Shown here in pieces: positions 10,091 to 18,624 of a stretch of DNA of 64,000 bases (the stretch's first letter is position 1; each line of letters starts with the position of its first letter). The notes beneath the pieces were generated by a model that was not told where the DNA came from, did no database searches, and worked only from the letters and a program-made list of their open reading frames with translations. Position numbers and translations under genes: made by a program. The DNA comes from Pseudomonas subflava (GTDB taxonomy: Bacteria; Pseudomonadota; Gammaproteobacteria; Pseudomonadales; Pseudomonadaceae), in assembly GCF_023823685.1 (NCBI RefSeq), contig NZ_JAMXBF010000011.1, positions 1-64,000 on the forward strand, in the 5' to 3' direction.

Positions 10091-10129
10091 TAGCCCGGAT
10101 GAAATCCGGGAATGCACGAACCATTATCC

Positions 10130-10218
10130 CCCCCCTCGGGGGAGAGGGTTAGGGAGAGGGGGCTGTCGTTAGCGCCCTCTTCCAGCCCTTCTTCCGTCAG
10201 TGGGAGAGGGGGAGAGGA
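10130..10218. repeat. CCCTCTCCC-type palindromes before prmC
   Basis: A C-rich arm followed by GGGGAGAGGG, then CGCCCTCTTCC and GTGGGAGAGGGGGAGAGG. The last G-rich arm ends 9 nt before the prmC start and may double as its ribosome binding site (GGAGAGGAG). Confidence 0.65.
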
Positions 10219-10227
10219 GATCCCCGC

Positions 10228-11058
10228 ATGGCCAGCATCCAATCCCTGCTCGACAGCACCGCACTACCCGCCTCGCCGAGCGCGCGGCTGGATGTCGAGC
10301 TGCTGCTGGCTGCCGCCCTCGGCAAGCCGCGCAGCTACCTGCGCACCTGGCCGGAGCACGAGCCGAGCGCCGAGCAACTGGCCGTCTTCGCCGCCATGCT
10401 CGAGCGCCGTCGCGGCGGCGAGCCGGTGGCCTATATCCTCGGCCATCAGGGCTTCTGGAGCCTCGACCTGGAGGTCGCGCCGCACACCCTGATTCCCCGT
10501 CCCGACACCGAATTGCTGGTCGAAACAGCCCTGCAACTGGCCCCGGCCACGCCACGGCGAGTGCTCGACCTGGGCACCGGCACCGGCGCCATCGCCCTTG
10601 CCCTGGCCAGCGAGCGCGGTGGCTGGCGGGTGACCGGAGTGGATCGCATCGTCGATGCCGTGGCCCTGGCCGAGCGCAATCGCCAGCGCCTCGGCCTGAG
10701 CAATGCCGAATTCCGCCAGAGCAGCTGGTTCGAGGCCCTGGCCGGCGAGCGCTTCGACCTGATCGTCAGCAACCCGCCTTATATCGCTGCCGACGACCGT
10801 CACCTGGGCGAGGGCGACGTGCGCTTCGAACCGATGAGCGCACTGGTGGCCGGCGCCGATGGGCTGGACGATATCCGCCAGATCGTCGCTCAGGCGCCGC
10901 GGCATCTCGATACCGATGGCTGGCTGCTGCTGGAGCACGGCTATGATCAGGCCGAGGCCGTGCGCGAACTGCTGAGAGCCGCCGGCTTCAGCGCCGTGCG
11001 GAGCCGCCGCGACCTGGGCGGCCACGAACGTATTTCCCTGGGGCAGCGGACCGCATGA
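10228..11058 (+). CDS. prmC: release factor glutamine methyltransferase
   Basis: The 276-residue SAM-dependent enzyme N5-methylates the GGQ glutamine of RF1 and RF2. A helical N-terminal domain of ~75 residues binds the release factor. IPRPDTE precedes the methyltransferase domain, the SAM loop is [14 protein letters not shown], and the substrate-glutamine motif NPPY lies near residue 187. It sits downstream of its substrate gene prfA, but unusually 387 nt of repeats and duplicated DNA intervene. Its stop overlaps the moeB start (ATGA, 11055-11058). Confidence 0.97.
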   Translation: MASIQSLLDSTALPASPSARLDVELLLAAALGKPRSYLRTWPEHEPSAEQLAVFAAMLERRRGGEPVAYILGHQGFWSLDLEVAPHTLIPRPDTELLVETALQLAPATPRRVLDLGTGTGAIALALASERGGWRVTGVDRIVDAVALAERNRQRLGLSNAEFRQSSWFEALAGERFDLIVSNPPYIAADDRHLGEGDVRFEPMSALVAGADGLDDIRQIVAQAPRHLDTDGWLLLEHGYDQAEAVRELLRAAGFSAVRSRRDLGGHERISLGQRTA

Positions 11059-11816
11059 CCGTAGAACTGAGCGACGACGAACTCCTGCGCTACAGCCGGC
11101 AGATCCTGTTGCCGCAGATCGATGTCGCCGGGCAGCTGAAACTCAAGCAGAGCCGCGTGCTGATCATCGGTCTCGGCGGCCTCGGCTCGCCGGTGGCGTT
11201 GTACTTGGCCGCCGCCGGTGTCGGCGAGCTGCATCTGGCCGACTTCGATACGGTCGACCTGACCAACCTGCAGCGGCAGATCATCCACGACGGCACCCAG
11301 GTCGGCGTGGCCAAGGTCGATTCCGCCATGGCTCGGCTTGCCGCTCTCAATCCGCAGATCCGCCTGGTGCCGCATCGCACCGCGCTGGACCAGGACTCCC
11401 TGGCCGCCGCTGTCGCCGCGGTGGACCTGGTGCTGGACTGCAGCGACAACTTCACCACCCGCGAGGCGGTCAACGCCGCCAGCGTGGCCGCCAGCAGGCC
11501 GCTGGTGTCCGGCGCGGCGATTCGCCTGGAGGGGCAGCTCGCGGTGTTCGACCCGCGCGACGCGGCCAGCCCCTGTTACCACTGCCTGTACGGCCATGGC
11601 AGCGAGACGGAGCTGACCTGCAGCGAGGCCGGCGTGGTCGGCCCGCTGGTGGGCCTGGTCGGCAGCCTGCAGGCGCTGGAGGCGCTCAAGCTGCTGGCTG
11701 GATTCGGCGAGCCGCTGGTGGGCCGGCTGCTGCTGGTCGACGCCCTGGGTTCGCGCTTTCGCGAGCTGCGGGTCAGGCGCGACCCGGCGTGCAGCGTGTG
11801 CGGAGGGCGGCCATGA
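11055..11816 (+). CDS. moeB: molybdopterin-synthase adenylyltransferase MoeB
   Basis: A 253-residue E1-like ThiF/MoeB protein that adenylates the C-terminal glycine of MoaD for sulfur transfer in molybdopterin synthesis. The ATP-binding loop is [19 protein letters not shown] near residue 40, with DLTNLQRQ and DCSDNFTTR downstream. Two CxxC pairs (CYHC and C-terminal CSVC) form the zinc site. The C-terminal rhodanese domain found in MoeBR fusions is absent. It overlaps prmC and murI by 4 nt each. ThiF is an alternative, but MoeB fits the neighbourhood. Confidence 0.92.
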   Translation: MTVELSDDELLRYSRQILLPQIDVAGQLKLKQSRVLIIGLGGLGSPVALYLAAAGVGELHLADFDTVDLTNLQRQIIHDGTQVGVAKVDSAMARLAALNPQIRLVPHRTALDQDSLAAAVAAVDLVLDCSDNFTTREAVNAASVAASRPLVSGAAIRLEGQLAVFDPRDAASPCYHCLYGHGSETELTCSEAGVVGPLVGLVGSLQALEALKLLAGFGEPLVGRLLLVDALGSRFRELRVRRDPACSVCGGRP

Positions 11817-12604
11817 GCCAGGCGCCGGTCGGCGTGTTCGACTCCGGCGTCGGCGGCCTCTCGGTGCTGCGCGAGATTCAGGCACGGCTGCCGGACGAGT
11901 CGCTGCTGTATGTGGCCGACAGCGGCCACGTGCCCTATGGCGAGAAGAGCCCCGAGTTCATCCGCGAGCGCAGCCAGAAGATCGCCGAATTCCTCCTGGG
12001 GCAGGGCGCCAAGGCGCTGGTGCTGGCGTGCAACACGGCCACCGCGGCGGCCGTGGCCGACCTGCGCGAGCGCTATCCCGAGCTGCCCATCGTCGGCATG
12101 GAGCCGGCGGTGAAGCCGGCGGCCGCCGCCACCCGCAGCGGCGTGGTCGGCGTGCTGGCCACCACCGGCACCCTGAAGAGCGCCAAGTTCGCCGCCCTGC
12201 TGGATCGCTTCGCCAGCGACGTGCGGGTGATCACCCAGCCCTGCCCGGGACTGGTGGAGCAGGTGGAAGCGGGGGAGCTGGACGGCCCGCACACGCGCGA
12301 GCTGCTGCGCGGCTGGGTCGAGCCGCTGCTGGCCGAGGGCTGCGACACGCTGATTCTCGGCTGCACCCACTATCCCTTCATCAAGCCGCTGCTGCGCGAG
12401 CTGGTGCCGGAATCGGTGCGCCTGGTGGACACCGGCGCGGCCGTGGCGCGCCATCTGCAATCGCTGCTGGAGCAGCGCCGGCTGCTCGCCTCGGGCCCCG
12501 CCGCGCCGGTGCGCTTCTGGAGCAGTGGCGATGCCGCCGCCATGCAGGCGGTGCTGCCGAAATTATTGTCTGAACTTGCCCAGGTCCGCCCGCTCTGTGT
12601 TTGA
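11813..12604 (+). CDS. murI: glutamate racemase
   Basis: Interconverts L- and D-glutamate for peptidoglycan. From ATG at 11813, which gives an ATGA overlap with moeB and a GGAGGG ribosome binding site, the protein has 263 residues. An in-frame ATG 24 nt upstream has poorer signals and adds residues the family lacks. The two catalytic cysteines are Cys73 (ACNTATAA) and Cys184 (GCTHYP). N-terminal VFDSGVGG binds substrate. It is the last gene of the hemA-prfA-prmC-moeB-murI run. Confidence 0.96.
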   Translation: MSQAPVGVFDSGVGGLSVLREIQARLPDESLLYVADSGHVPYGEKSPEFIRERSQKIAEFLLGQGAKALVLACNTATAAAVADLRERYPELPIVGMEPAVKPAAAATRSGVVGVLATTGTLKSAKFAALLDRFASDVRVITQPCPGLVEQVEAGELDGPHTRELLRGWVEPLLAEGCDTLILGCTHYPFIKPLLRELVPESVRLVDTGAAVARHLQSLLEQRRLLASGPAAPVRFWSSGDAAAMQAVLPKLLSELAQVRPLCV

Positions 12605-12634
12605 GGCGAGATGAAGGTTTCATTTCGGCGACCG

Positions 12635-12663
12635 CTTTCTCTTATACAAAATTTTTCTATACT
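12635..12663 (+). promoter_or_regulatory. possible sigma70-type promoter of pagL
   Basis: TATACT at 12658-12663 is a good -10 hexamer in an AT-rich stretch unlike its surroundings. A -35 at the right distance is poor (CTTTCT). The leader to the pagL ATG is about 40 nt. Confidence 0.45.
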
Positions 12664-12710
12664 GCAGCGCGATAAGCGTTCGCATCTCCACTCGGTAACA
12701 GGAAGGTTAC

Positions 12711-13223
12711 ATGAAGAAGATAATTGCTCAGGCGACCGTACTAGCCCTCGGCCTGGCCAGCCTCTCCGCCCAAGCCGTCGATTTCACCGCCGCCGTCGGG
12801 CAGAGCGGTGACTCCACCATGGTCTACCGCCTCGGCGCCCAATGGGATTGGGACAAGAGCTGGTGGCAGACCAGCGTGGGCCGCCTGACCGGCTACTGGG
12901 ATGCCGGCTACACCTTCTGGGATGGCGATGAAACCGCCAGCAACCACAGCCTGTCCTTCGCCCCCGTGTTCGTCTACGAATTCGCCGGCGATAGCGTGCA
13001 GCCCTACATCGAGGCCGGTATCGGCGTGGCGGCGTTCTCCAGCACCGAGCTGGAAGAGAACGACCTGGGCTCCTCCTTCCAGTTCGAGGACCGCATCGGC
13101 GCCGGCCTGCGCTTCTCCGGTCACGAGATCGGCATCCGCGCGCTGCACTACTCCAACGCCGGCATCAAGCAGCCGAACGACGGCGTAGAGGCCTACACCC
13201 TGCATTACCGCACCAGCTTCTAA
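12711..13223 (+). CDS. pagL: lipid A 3-O-deacylase PagL
   Basis: A 170-residue outer-membrane beta-barrel enzyme that removes the R-3-hydroxyacyl chain at position 3 of lipid A. The signal peptide ends SAQA (22 residues). His146, Ser148 and Glu160 have exactly the H-x-S and S-x11-E spacing of the P. aeruginosa PagL triad (H126/S128/E140 of the mature protein). Alternating aromatic strands and a C-terminal ...YRTSF fit an eight-stranded barrel. It has its own AT-rich promoter region and an intrinsic terminator. In P. aeruginosa pagL is also beside murI. Confidence 0.92.
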   Translation: MKKIIAQATVLALGLASLSAQAVDFTAAVGQSGDSTMVYRLGAQWDWDKSWWQTSVGRLTGYWDAGYTFWDGDETASNHSLSFAPVFVYEFAGDSVQPYIEAGIGVAAFSSTELEENDLGSSFQFEDRIGAGLRFSGHEIGIRALHYSNAGIKQPNDGVEAYTLHYRTSF

Positions 13224-13237
13224 GGCGGGACGCATGT

Positions 13238-13268
13238 AAAAAAAGCCGGGCTTCGTGCCCGGCTTTTT
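13238..13268. terminator. bidirectional intrinsic terminator
   Basis: A-run, GCCGGGC-TTCG-TGCCCGGC stem-loop, then T-run. It lies between pagL and the convergent cysteine-cluster gene and can serve both. Confidence 0.9.
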
Positions 13269-13280
13269 CATGCTCGTCGT

Positions 13281-13586
13281 TCAGCGATAGATGTCGGCCA
13301 TGCCGCGGCGCTCGTCGCGGCATTCGGCCGAGCCCATCTCGAATTCGCGGCAGATCAGCGGGCGCACCTCGTAGATGGTGCAGCGCATGCTGTCGCGGTC
13401 CAGCGCCGCGCACCAACCGTCGTCCAGGCGGCGCATCACCTCGCCACCCCAGTCGTCGGTCTCGATGAAACGCGCGGGCACGCCGGTGTCGCCGATCAGC
13501 ATCACTTCGAGCTGGCAGCAACAGGCGGCGCAGTTGCTGCAGCTGATGGCGGCGGTGGGCAGTTGCAGGTGGGGAATGGTGCTCAT
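13281..13586 (-). CDS. YkgJ-family cysteine-cluster protein
   Basis: A 101-residue protein from ATG at 13586; the longer open frame upstream lacks a sensible start. Near the N-terminus is CSNCAACCC, and further cysteines follow in WCAA, MRCTIYEVRPLICREF and SAECR, the CxxCxxCC...C pattern of the UPF0153/YkgJ zinc- or iron-binding cluster family. Function is unknown. It lies 85 nt beyond the last gene of the light-associated operon and may be read with it. Confidence 0.85.
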   Translation of the reverse strand: MSTIPHLQLPTAAISCSNCAACCCQLEVMLIGDTGVPARFIETDDWGGEVMRRLDDGWCAALDRDSMRCTIYEVRPLICREFEMGSAECRDERRGMADIYR

Positions 13587-13671
13587 GGGCGCGCAGTGTA
13601 CGGCAGGCGGCGCGGGCTGGCGCGACCGGCCGACCGGCGTCGCCGCTGCCTGCGCTCGGACCATGCGGGTT

Positions 13672-14151
13672 CTAGCCGGCGAAGCGAGTGAACAGGCGGT
13701 GGCAGATCGGCAGAACGAACGCCCAGACCACGGCGAGCACCAGCAGGGTCGGCAGCGTGCCCAGCGGCAGCGCGACCCCGGCCAGCGTGGCACCGCCGAG
13801 ATAGGCGGGCGGCGCGCCGAGAGCGCCGAGCACTGCGGCTCGCCACCAGGGGCGCGCGCTCCACGCCAGGCTGTGGCCGAGGGTGCAGGCGAGCAGCGCC
13901 CAGAGCAGGATCAGCCAGGCCGGTGGCAGACCGAAGGCGAACAGCCCCAGCGCGCCGAGCGCCCCATCCAGGAGGGTGCCGAACAGGGTCACCGCCAGCA
14001 CCGCGCGCCACTCGCCGCGACGGCCCGGCCAACGCAGATGCACGGCCAGGCAGAGCAGGACGATCGCCAGCAGCCAGGGCTGGCGCGGGCTCAGCACACA
14101 GGCCCACCAGCCGATCTGGAACAGCCCGGCGTTGAACAGCAGCGCGCCCAT
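13672..14151 (-). CDS. DUF2878-like small integral membrane protein
   Basis: From ATG at 14151 this gives 159 residues with about five hydrophobic segments (LLFNAGLFQIGWWACVL, WLLAIVLLCLAVHL, LFGTLLDGALGALGLFAFG, WLILLWALLACTLGHSLAW, LLVLAVVWAFVLPICHRLF). It looks like a DUF2878 inner-membrane protein. The start overlaps the cfa-like stop by 1 nt (TGATG), making it the last gene of the overlapping operon. Function unknown; perhaps envelope-related from its partners. Confidence 0.8.
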   Translation of the reverse strand: MGALLFNAGLFQIGWWACVLSPRQPWLLAIVLLCLAVHLRWPGRRGEWRAVLAVTLFGTLLDGALGALGLFAFGLPPAWLILLWALLACTLGHSLAWSARPWWRAAVLGALGAPPAYLGGATLAGVALPLGTLPTLLVLAVVWAFVLPICHRLFTRFAG

Positions 14152-15428
14152 CAGGCGGTGAGGCGTCCCAGCAGCGGCGCCGGCCGGGCGCCGGCCTTGG
14201 CCAGCAGCAGCTGGGCGGTGCCGATGCTGCGTTCGAGGAAGCCGCCCTCGCAGTAGCACAGGTAGAACTCCCACAGCCGGTAGAAGTAGGCGTCGTAGCC
14301 CAGCTGCTCCAGCTCGTGGCGGGCGTGCTGCAGGTTGGCGTGCCACAGGCGCAGGGTGCGCGCGTAGTGCAGGCCGAAGTCCTCCATGTGGTGCAGGTTG
14401 AAGTCGGTCTCGGCGGTGACCACCTGCAGCATCTTCTGCACCGAGGGCAGGGCGCCGCCGGGGAAGATGTAGCGCTGGATGAAGTCCACCGAGCGGCAGG
14501 CCTGCTCATAGCGCTGGTCGCGGATGGTGATGGCCTGCAGCAGCATCAGCCCGTCATCCTTCAGCAGCGCGGCGCACTGGCGGAAGTACTGCGGCAGGAA
14601 GCGATGACCGACAGCCTCGACCATCTCGATGGACACCAGCTTGTCGTAGCGCCCGGTCAGGTCGCGGTAGTCCTGCAGCAGCAGGGTGACGCGGTCCTGC
14701 AGGCCCTGCTCGTCGATGCGTCGGCGGGTGTAGTCGTACTGCTGTTGCGACAGGGTCGTGGTGGTCACCCGGCAGCCATAATGGCTGGCGGCGTACAGGG
14801 CCATGCCGCCCCAGCCGGTGCCGATCTCCAGCAGGTGGTCGTCGGGCTTCAGCTCGAGCTTCTGGCAGATGCGCTCGAGCTTGTTCAGCTGGGCCCGCTC
14901 CAGGTCGTCGTCGGTGCCGGCGAACATGGCCGCCGAGTACATCATGGTCGGGTCGAGCAGGCGCTCGAACAGGTCGTTGCCCAGGTCGTAATGGGCGGCG
15001 ATGTTGCGCCGCGAGCCGCTGCGGGTGTTGCGATTGAGCCAGTGCAGACCCTGCATCAGCGGGCGGCCGACGAGCAGCGCCAGGCCGCGCTCCATGGCAT
15101 CGAGCACCTCGAGATTGGCGACGAACACGCGGACCACGGCGGTCAGGTCCGGGCTGCGCCAGTAGCCGTGGACATAGGCCTCGCCGGCGCCGATCGAGCC
15201 ATTGCCGGCCACCAGCGCCCACAGCGCCGGGTCGAGCACCTCGATCTCGCCGTGCAGGCCGGCGTCCGCCGCGCCGAACTCCAGGCGTTCGCCGTTCTCC
15301 AGCACGGTCAGCCGGCCGTGGCGCAGGCCGCTCAGCTGACGCAACACCAGGCTGCGCAGCATCCCGGCCCCCAGGCCGTTGCCGGCGCGTACGCTGCTCT
15401 TGGCGGAAATCAGGTCAGGGCTCTTCAT
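14151..15428 (-). CDS. cyclopropane-fatty-acid synthase-like SAM methyltransferase
   Basis: A 425-residue member of the CFA synthase (SAM-dependent mycolic-acid/cyclopropane) family. The SAM loop LEIGTGWGGMALYAAS sits near residue 200, and the N-terminal ~140 residues form the lipid-facing domain. Family members methylate cis double bonds of membrane phospholipid acyl chains. Linked to a DUF1365 protein and an FAD amine-oxidase-like protein, paralogues in Rhodobacter belong to the singlet-oxygen response and to unusual (furan-type) fatty-acid synthesis, so the product need not be a cyclopropane. It overlaps the DUF1365 gene by 14 nt. Confidence 0.9.
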   Translation of the reverse strand: MKSPDLISAKSSVRAGNGLGAGMLRSLVLRQLSGLRHGRLTVLENGERLEFGAADAGLHGEIEVLDPALWALVAGNGSIGAGEAYVHGYWRSPDLTAVVRVFVANLEVLDAMERGLALLVGRPLMQGLHWLNRNTRSGSRRNIAAHYDLGNDLFERLLDPTMMYSAAMFAGTDDDLERAQLNKLERICQKLELKPDDHLLEIGTGWGGMALYAASHYGCRVTTTTLSQQQYDYTRRRIDEQGLQDRVTLLLQDYRDLTGRYDKLVSIEMVEAVGHRFLPQYFRQCAALLKDDGLMLLQAITIRDQRYEQACRSVDFIQRYIFPGGALPSVQKMLQVVTAETDFNLHHMEDFGLHYARTLRLWHANLQHARHELEQLGYDAYFYRLWEFYLCYCEGGFLERSIGTAQLLLAKAGARPAPLLGRLTA

Positions 15429-16206
15429 GGCGGGGCTCCAGTTGGCCAGTACGGAAGGCGCCGTCCGCGGCGCCGTGGTCGAAGATAGGAATGCGCTTGA
15501 GCAGCAGGCGCAGGGCCTGCCAGTAGATGCCGAGCAGGGTCGTGGCGGTCATCCAGGGGAAGGCCAGCAGGTGACGGTGCAGGCTGGCGCGGCTCAGCTC
15601 GAGGCGGTGCAGGCCGAGGCTGGCGTCGAACAGCTTGGTCGCGCCCTGCCAGTCCTCCATGTGGATGTGCAGGCGCTCACCCGGCGGCGCGTAGCGCATG
15701 CGGTATTCCAGCTCGCGCGGCAGAAAGGGCGAGACGTGGAAGCTCTTCTCGACCCGCTGGCGCGACTCGCCCTCGGCATGGGTCGGCAGCACGTAGTGAT
15801 AGCGCTGGCGCCATGGCGTGTTGCTGACCTCGCAGAGAATCGCCGCCAGGCCGCCGTCGGCGTCGAAGCAGTAGAAGAAGCTCGCCGGGTTGAACGCCAG
15901 GCCCCAGCTACGCGGCTGGGTCAGCAGGCAGATGCGCCCGCCCGGCGCGCGGCCCAGGGCCCGCTCGACGCACTGGCGCACGGCCCGGTCCAGCGGCATG
16001 CCGGTGCCGGTGAGGTGCGGCAGATAGTCGGATTCGCGGAAGGAAAACGGCGCCCAGCGCCCGCGGCCGGTCAGCGGCGAGAGGCCGAGCACGGCGTCCT
16101 GCTCGGCCAGGTCCAGATAGAGCAGGCCGATGCGGTAGCGGAAGGCGTGGCCGCGCGGCAGAAAGCGCCGATGCTGCACCCAGCCCTGGTACAGCGCGCT
16201 GTTCAC
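15415..16206 (-). CDS. DUF1365 domain protein
   Basis: A 263-residue DUF1365 protein starting with GTG at 16206 (GTGA overlap with the preceding FAD gene). Characteristic segments are MNSALYQGWVQHRRFLPRGHAFRYRI at the N-terminus (HxRxxP, HxFxY), NPASFFYCFDADG and HVSPFLP. The family nearly always sits between an FAD amine-oxidase-like gene and a CFA-synthase-like gene. Its biochemistry is not settled; a role in modifying membrane fatty acids is inferred from this constant neighbourhood. Confidence 0.88.
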   Translation of the reverse strand: MNSALYQGWVQHRRFLPRGHAFRYRIGLLYLDLAEQDAVLGLSPLTGRGRWAPFSFRESDYLPHLTGTGMPLDRAVRQCVERALGRAPGGRICLLTQPRSWGLAFNPASFFYCFDADGGLAAILCEVSNTPWRQRYHYVLPTHAEGESRQRVEKSFHVSPFLPRELEYRMRYAPPGERLHIHMEDWQGATKLFDASLGLHRLELSRASLHRHLLAFPWMTATTLLGIYWQALRLLLKRIPIFDHGAADGAFRTGQLEPRHEEP

Positions 16207-17450
16207 AGGCGCTCCCCGAAGGCTTCGGCCACGCGCAGCGCGCTGACCACGCCGTCTTCATGGAAGCCGTTGGCCCAGTAGGCGCCGCAGTAATAGGTGT
16301 GCAACTGGCCGTGCAGTTCTTCCCAACGTTCCTGGGCGCGCAGGCCGGCCAGGCTGTACTGCGGATGGGCGTAGCGGTAGCGGCCGAGGATCTTCGCCGG
16401 GTCGATGGCCTCGGTCTGGTTGAGGCTGACGCAAAAGGTGGTGGCGCTGCGCAGGCCCTGCAGGATGTTCATGTTGTAGGTCACCGCCGCGGGCCGCTCG
16501 GCCGCGCCGCCGAGGCGGTAGTTCCAGCTGGCCCAGGCCAGGCGGCGCGAGGGCAGCAGGCGGCTGTCGTGGTGCAGCACCACCTCGTTCTCGGCATAGC
16601 GCAGGTCGCCGAGAATGCTCTGCTCGGCCAGGCTGGGCGAGGCCAGCAGGGCCAGGGCCTGGTCGCTGTGGCAGGCGAAGATGATGCGGTCGAAATACTC
16701 CACGCCGGCCGGGCTGTGCACGATCACGCCACTGGCGTCGCGCTGCACCCGCTGCACCGGGCAATTGAGGCGGATGCGCTCGGCGAAGCCGGCGGTCAGT
16801 GGCGCGATATAGCTGCGCGAGCCGCCCTCGACCACCCGCCACTGCGGCCGGTCGTTGACCGACAGCAGGCCGTGGTTGCGGAAGAAGCGCACGAAGAACT
16901 GCAGCGGAAAGCCCAGCATGTCGGCCAGCGACATGGACCAGATGGCCGCGCCCATGGGCACGATGTAGTGGTCGATGAAGCGCCGGCCATAGCGGCGCTG
17001 CTCCAGGTAGGCACCGAGGGTGATGTCGGTGTCGATGCGCTGCTGCGCCAGGTCGGCCTGGGCCTCGCGGTTGAAGCGCAGGATGTCGCGCAGCATGCCC
17101 CAGAAGGCCGGCGAGACCAGGTTGCGCCGACGTGCGAACAGGCTGTTGAGGTTGTTGCCGTTGTACTGCTCGTCGTTGCGCGGGTCATGCACCGAGAAGC
17201 TCATCTCGGTGGGGCGCGAGGCGACGCCGAGGCGCTCCAGGAGGCGGATGAAGTTGGGGTAGGTCCAGTCGTTGAAGACGATGAAACCGGTGTCGATGGC
17301 GTGGCGCTCGCCGTCGAGCTCGACGTCCACGGTGTGGGTATGGCCGCCGACCCAGTCACCGGCCTCGAACAGGGTGATGTCGTGACGGCGATGCAGCAGG
17401 TAGGCGCAGGTCAGGCCGGAAATACCACTGCCGACGATGGCAACTTTCAT
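16203..17450 (-). CDS. FAD-dependent amine-oxidase-like protein
   Basis: A 415-residue flavoprotein. The N-terminal dinucleotide fold MKVAIVGSGISGLTCAYLLHRRHDITLFEAGDWVGGHTHT contains GxGxxG, the acidic end of beta-2 (FEA) and the GG(H/R) motif of the amine oxidase/phytoene desaturase family. Proteins of this type beside DUF1365 and cfa are thought to desaturate or oxidise acyl chains. Overlaps of 4 nt on both sides show translational coupling. Confidence 0.88.
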   Translation of the reverse strand: MKVAIVGSGISGLTCAYLLHRRHDITLFEAGDWVGGHTHTVDVELDGERHAIDTGFIVFNDWTYPNFIRLLERLGVASRPTEMSFSVHDPRNDEQYNGNNLNSLFARRRNLVSPAFWGMLRDILRFNREAQADLAQQRIDTDITLGAYLEQRRYGRRFIDHYIVPMGAAIWSMSLADMLGFPLQFFVRFFRNHGLLSVNDRPQWRVVEGGSRSYIAPLTAGFAERIRLNCPVQRVQRDASGVIVHSPAGVEYFDRIIFACHSDQALALLASPSLAEQSILGDLRYAENEVVLHHDSRLLPSRRLAWASWNYRLGGAAERPAAVTYNMNILQGLRSATTFCVSLNQTEAIDPAKILGRYRYAHPQYSLAGLRAQERWEELHGQLHTYYCGAYWANGFHEDGVVSALRVAEAFGERL

Positions 17451-18205
17451 GGGCGCTGCTCCGAGCGAGATAGACGTTTGCCGAGCGCCAGCTGCAGCCC
17501 GGCGGGCAGCAGGCCGAGCAGACGCAGGGTGGTGATGAACGGCGTGGGGAAGGCGATTTCGTAGGGCTGGCCGTCGAGTCGCGCGGCGATATGGCGGGCG
17601 GCTTTTTCCGCCGGCCAGCGCATCGGCATGGGGAAGTCGTTCTGCCGCGTCAGCGGTGTGTCGACGAAGCCGGGGCTGACCAGGGTGACGGCGATGCCCT
17701 CGGCCGCCAGGTCGATGCGCAGCGACTCGAACAGGTAGCGCACGGCCGCCTTGGACGCACCATAGGCCTCGGCGCGGGGCAGCGGCAGGTAGGTGACCGA
17801 GCTGCCCATCGCCACCAGGTGCGGCCGTTCGCTGGCGCGCAGCAACGGCAGCGCGGCCTCCACGCAGTGGGCGGCGGACATCAGGTTGCTGCGCATGACC
17901 CGCTCGACTGCGGTGGCGCGGAAGTCGTCGACCTCGATGTATTCGCAGGTGCCGGCGTTGAGGATGGCCTGGTCCAGCGCGCCCCAGTGCCCGGCGATGC
18001 GCTCGCCGATGGCGCGCACCTGTTCGGCGTCGGTGAGGTCGCCGGGCGCCAGCAGCACCTGGTCCGGGAAACGTTCGGCCAGCCGCTGCAGGGCGGCGGC
18101 GTCGCGCGCGCTCACGGCCAGGCGGTGACCGTCGCGCAGCAGCACCTCGGCCAGGGCCGCGCCGATGCCGCTGCTGGCGCCGGTGAGCCAGATGCGCCGG
18201 CTCAT
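17447..18205 (-). CDS. short-chain dehydrogenase/reductase
   Basis: From ATG at 18205 (ATGA overlap with the NTF2-like gene) it encodes 252 residues. TGASSGIG near residue 8 binds NAD(P), NAG appears near residue 85, and the catalytic Ser plus YGASK (YxxxK) lie around residues 135-152. The last ~40 residues include LLGLLPAGLQLALGKRL, a possible membrane-binding helix. Substrate unknown; it belongs to the light-associated operon and may act on a lipid intermediate. Confidence 0.87.
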   Translation of the reverse strand: MSRRIWLTGASSGIGAALAEVLLRDGHRLAVSARDAAALQRLAERFPDQVLLAPGDLTDAEQVRAIGERIAGHWGALDQAILNAGTCEYIEVDDFRATAVERVMRSNLMSAAHCVEAALPLLRASERPHLVAMGSSVTYLPLPRAEAYGASKAAVRYLFESLRIDLAAEGIAVTLVSPGFVDTPLTRQNDFPMPMRWPAEKAARHIAARLDGQPYEIAFPTPFITTLRLLGLLPAGLQLALGKRLSRSEQRP

Positions 18206-18624
18206 GCCAGCCTCCGCTTCAGCCAGGCGATGGCTCCGCCCATCAGCGGCAGATGCTCGTAGAGCATGGCGCCGGCGTCGAAGTAGTCGCGGTGCTGGTA
18301 GACCTTGTCCCACCACAGCAGGTGCGAGCAGCCGTCGACGGTGATCGGCGCGCCGCCACGCAGGCGCGGGTGGCGGAAGGTCATGGTCCAGCGCAGGTAG
18401 CCCTCGCCGTCGCCCGCCTGGTCGTGGCCGTGGAAGTCGAAGTGCAGCTCGCGCACGTTGGCGTACAGCTCGGCGAAATAGTCCCGCAGGTCCGGCAGGC
18501 CGTGCACTTCGTGCAGCGGGTCGCGGAAGCGGATGTCCTCGCTGTACAGCGAACCGAGGCGATGCAGGTTGTCGGCATCGAGGGCGGCGAAGTCGGCGGC
18601 GAAGCGGCGCAGGAAATCAGACAT
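18202..18624 (-). CDS. NTF2/SnoaL-like domain protein
   Basis: A 140-residue protein with the cone-shaped NTF2 fold pattern: N-terminal helix FLRRFAADFAALDADNLHRL, then YSEDIRFRDPLHEVHG, and beta strands with WTMTFRHPRLRGGAPITVDGCSHLLW. It overlaps phrB by 8 nt and the SDR by 4 nt. Such proteins can be small isomerases or accessory subunits. No catalytic assignment can be made here. Confidence 0.85.
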   Translation of the reverse strand: MSDFLRRFAADFAALDADNLHRLGSLYSEDIRFRDPLHEVHGLPDLRDYFAELYANVRELHFDFHGHDQAGDGEGYLRWTMTFRHPRLRGGAPITVDGCSHLLWWDKVYQHRDYFDAGAMLYEHLPLMGGAIAWLKRRLA

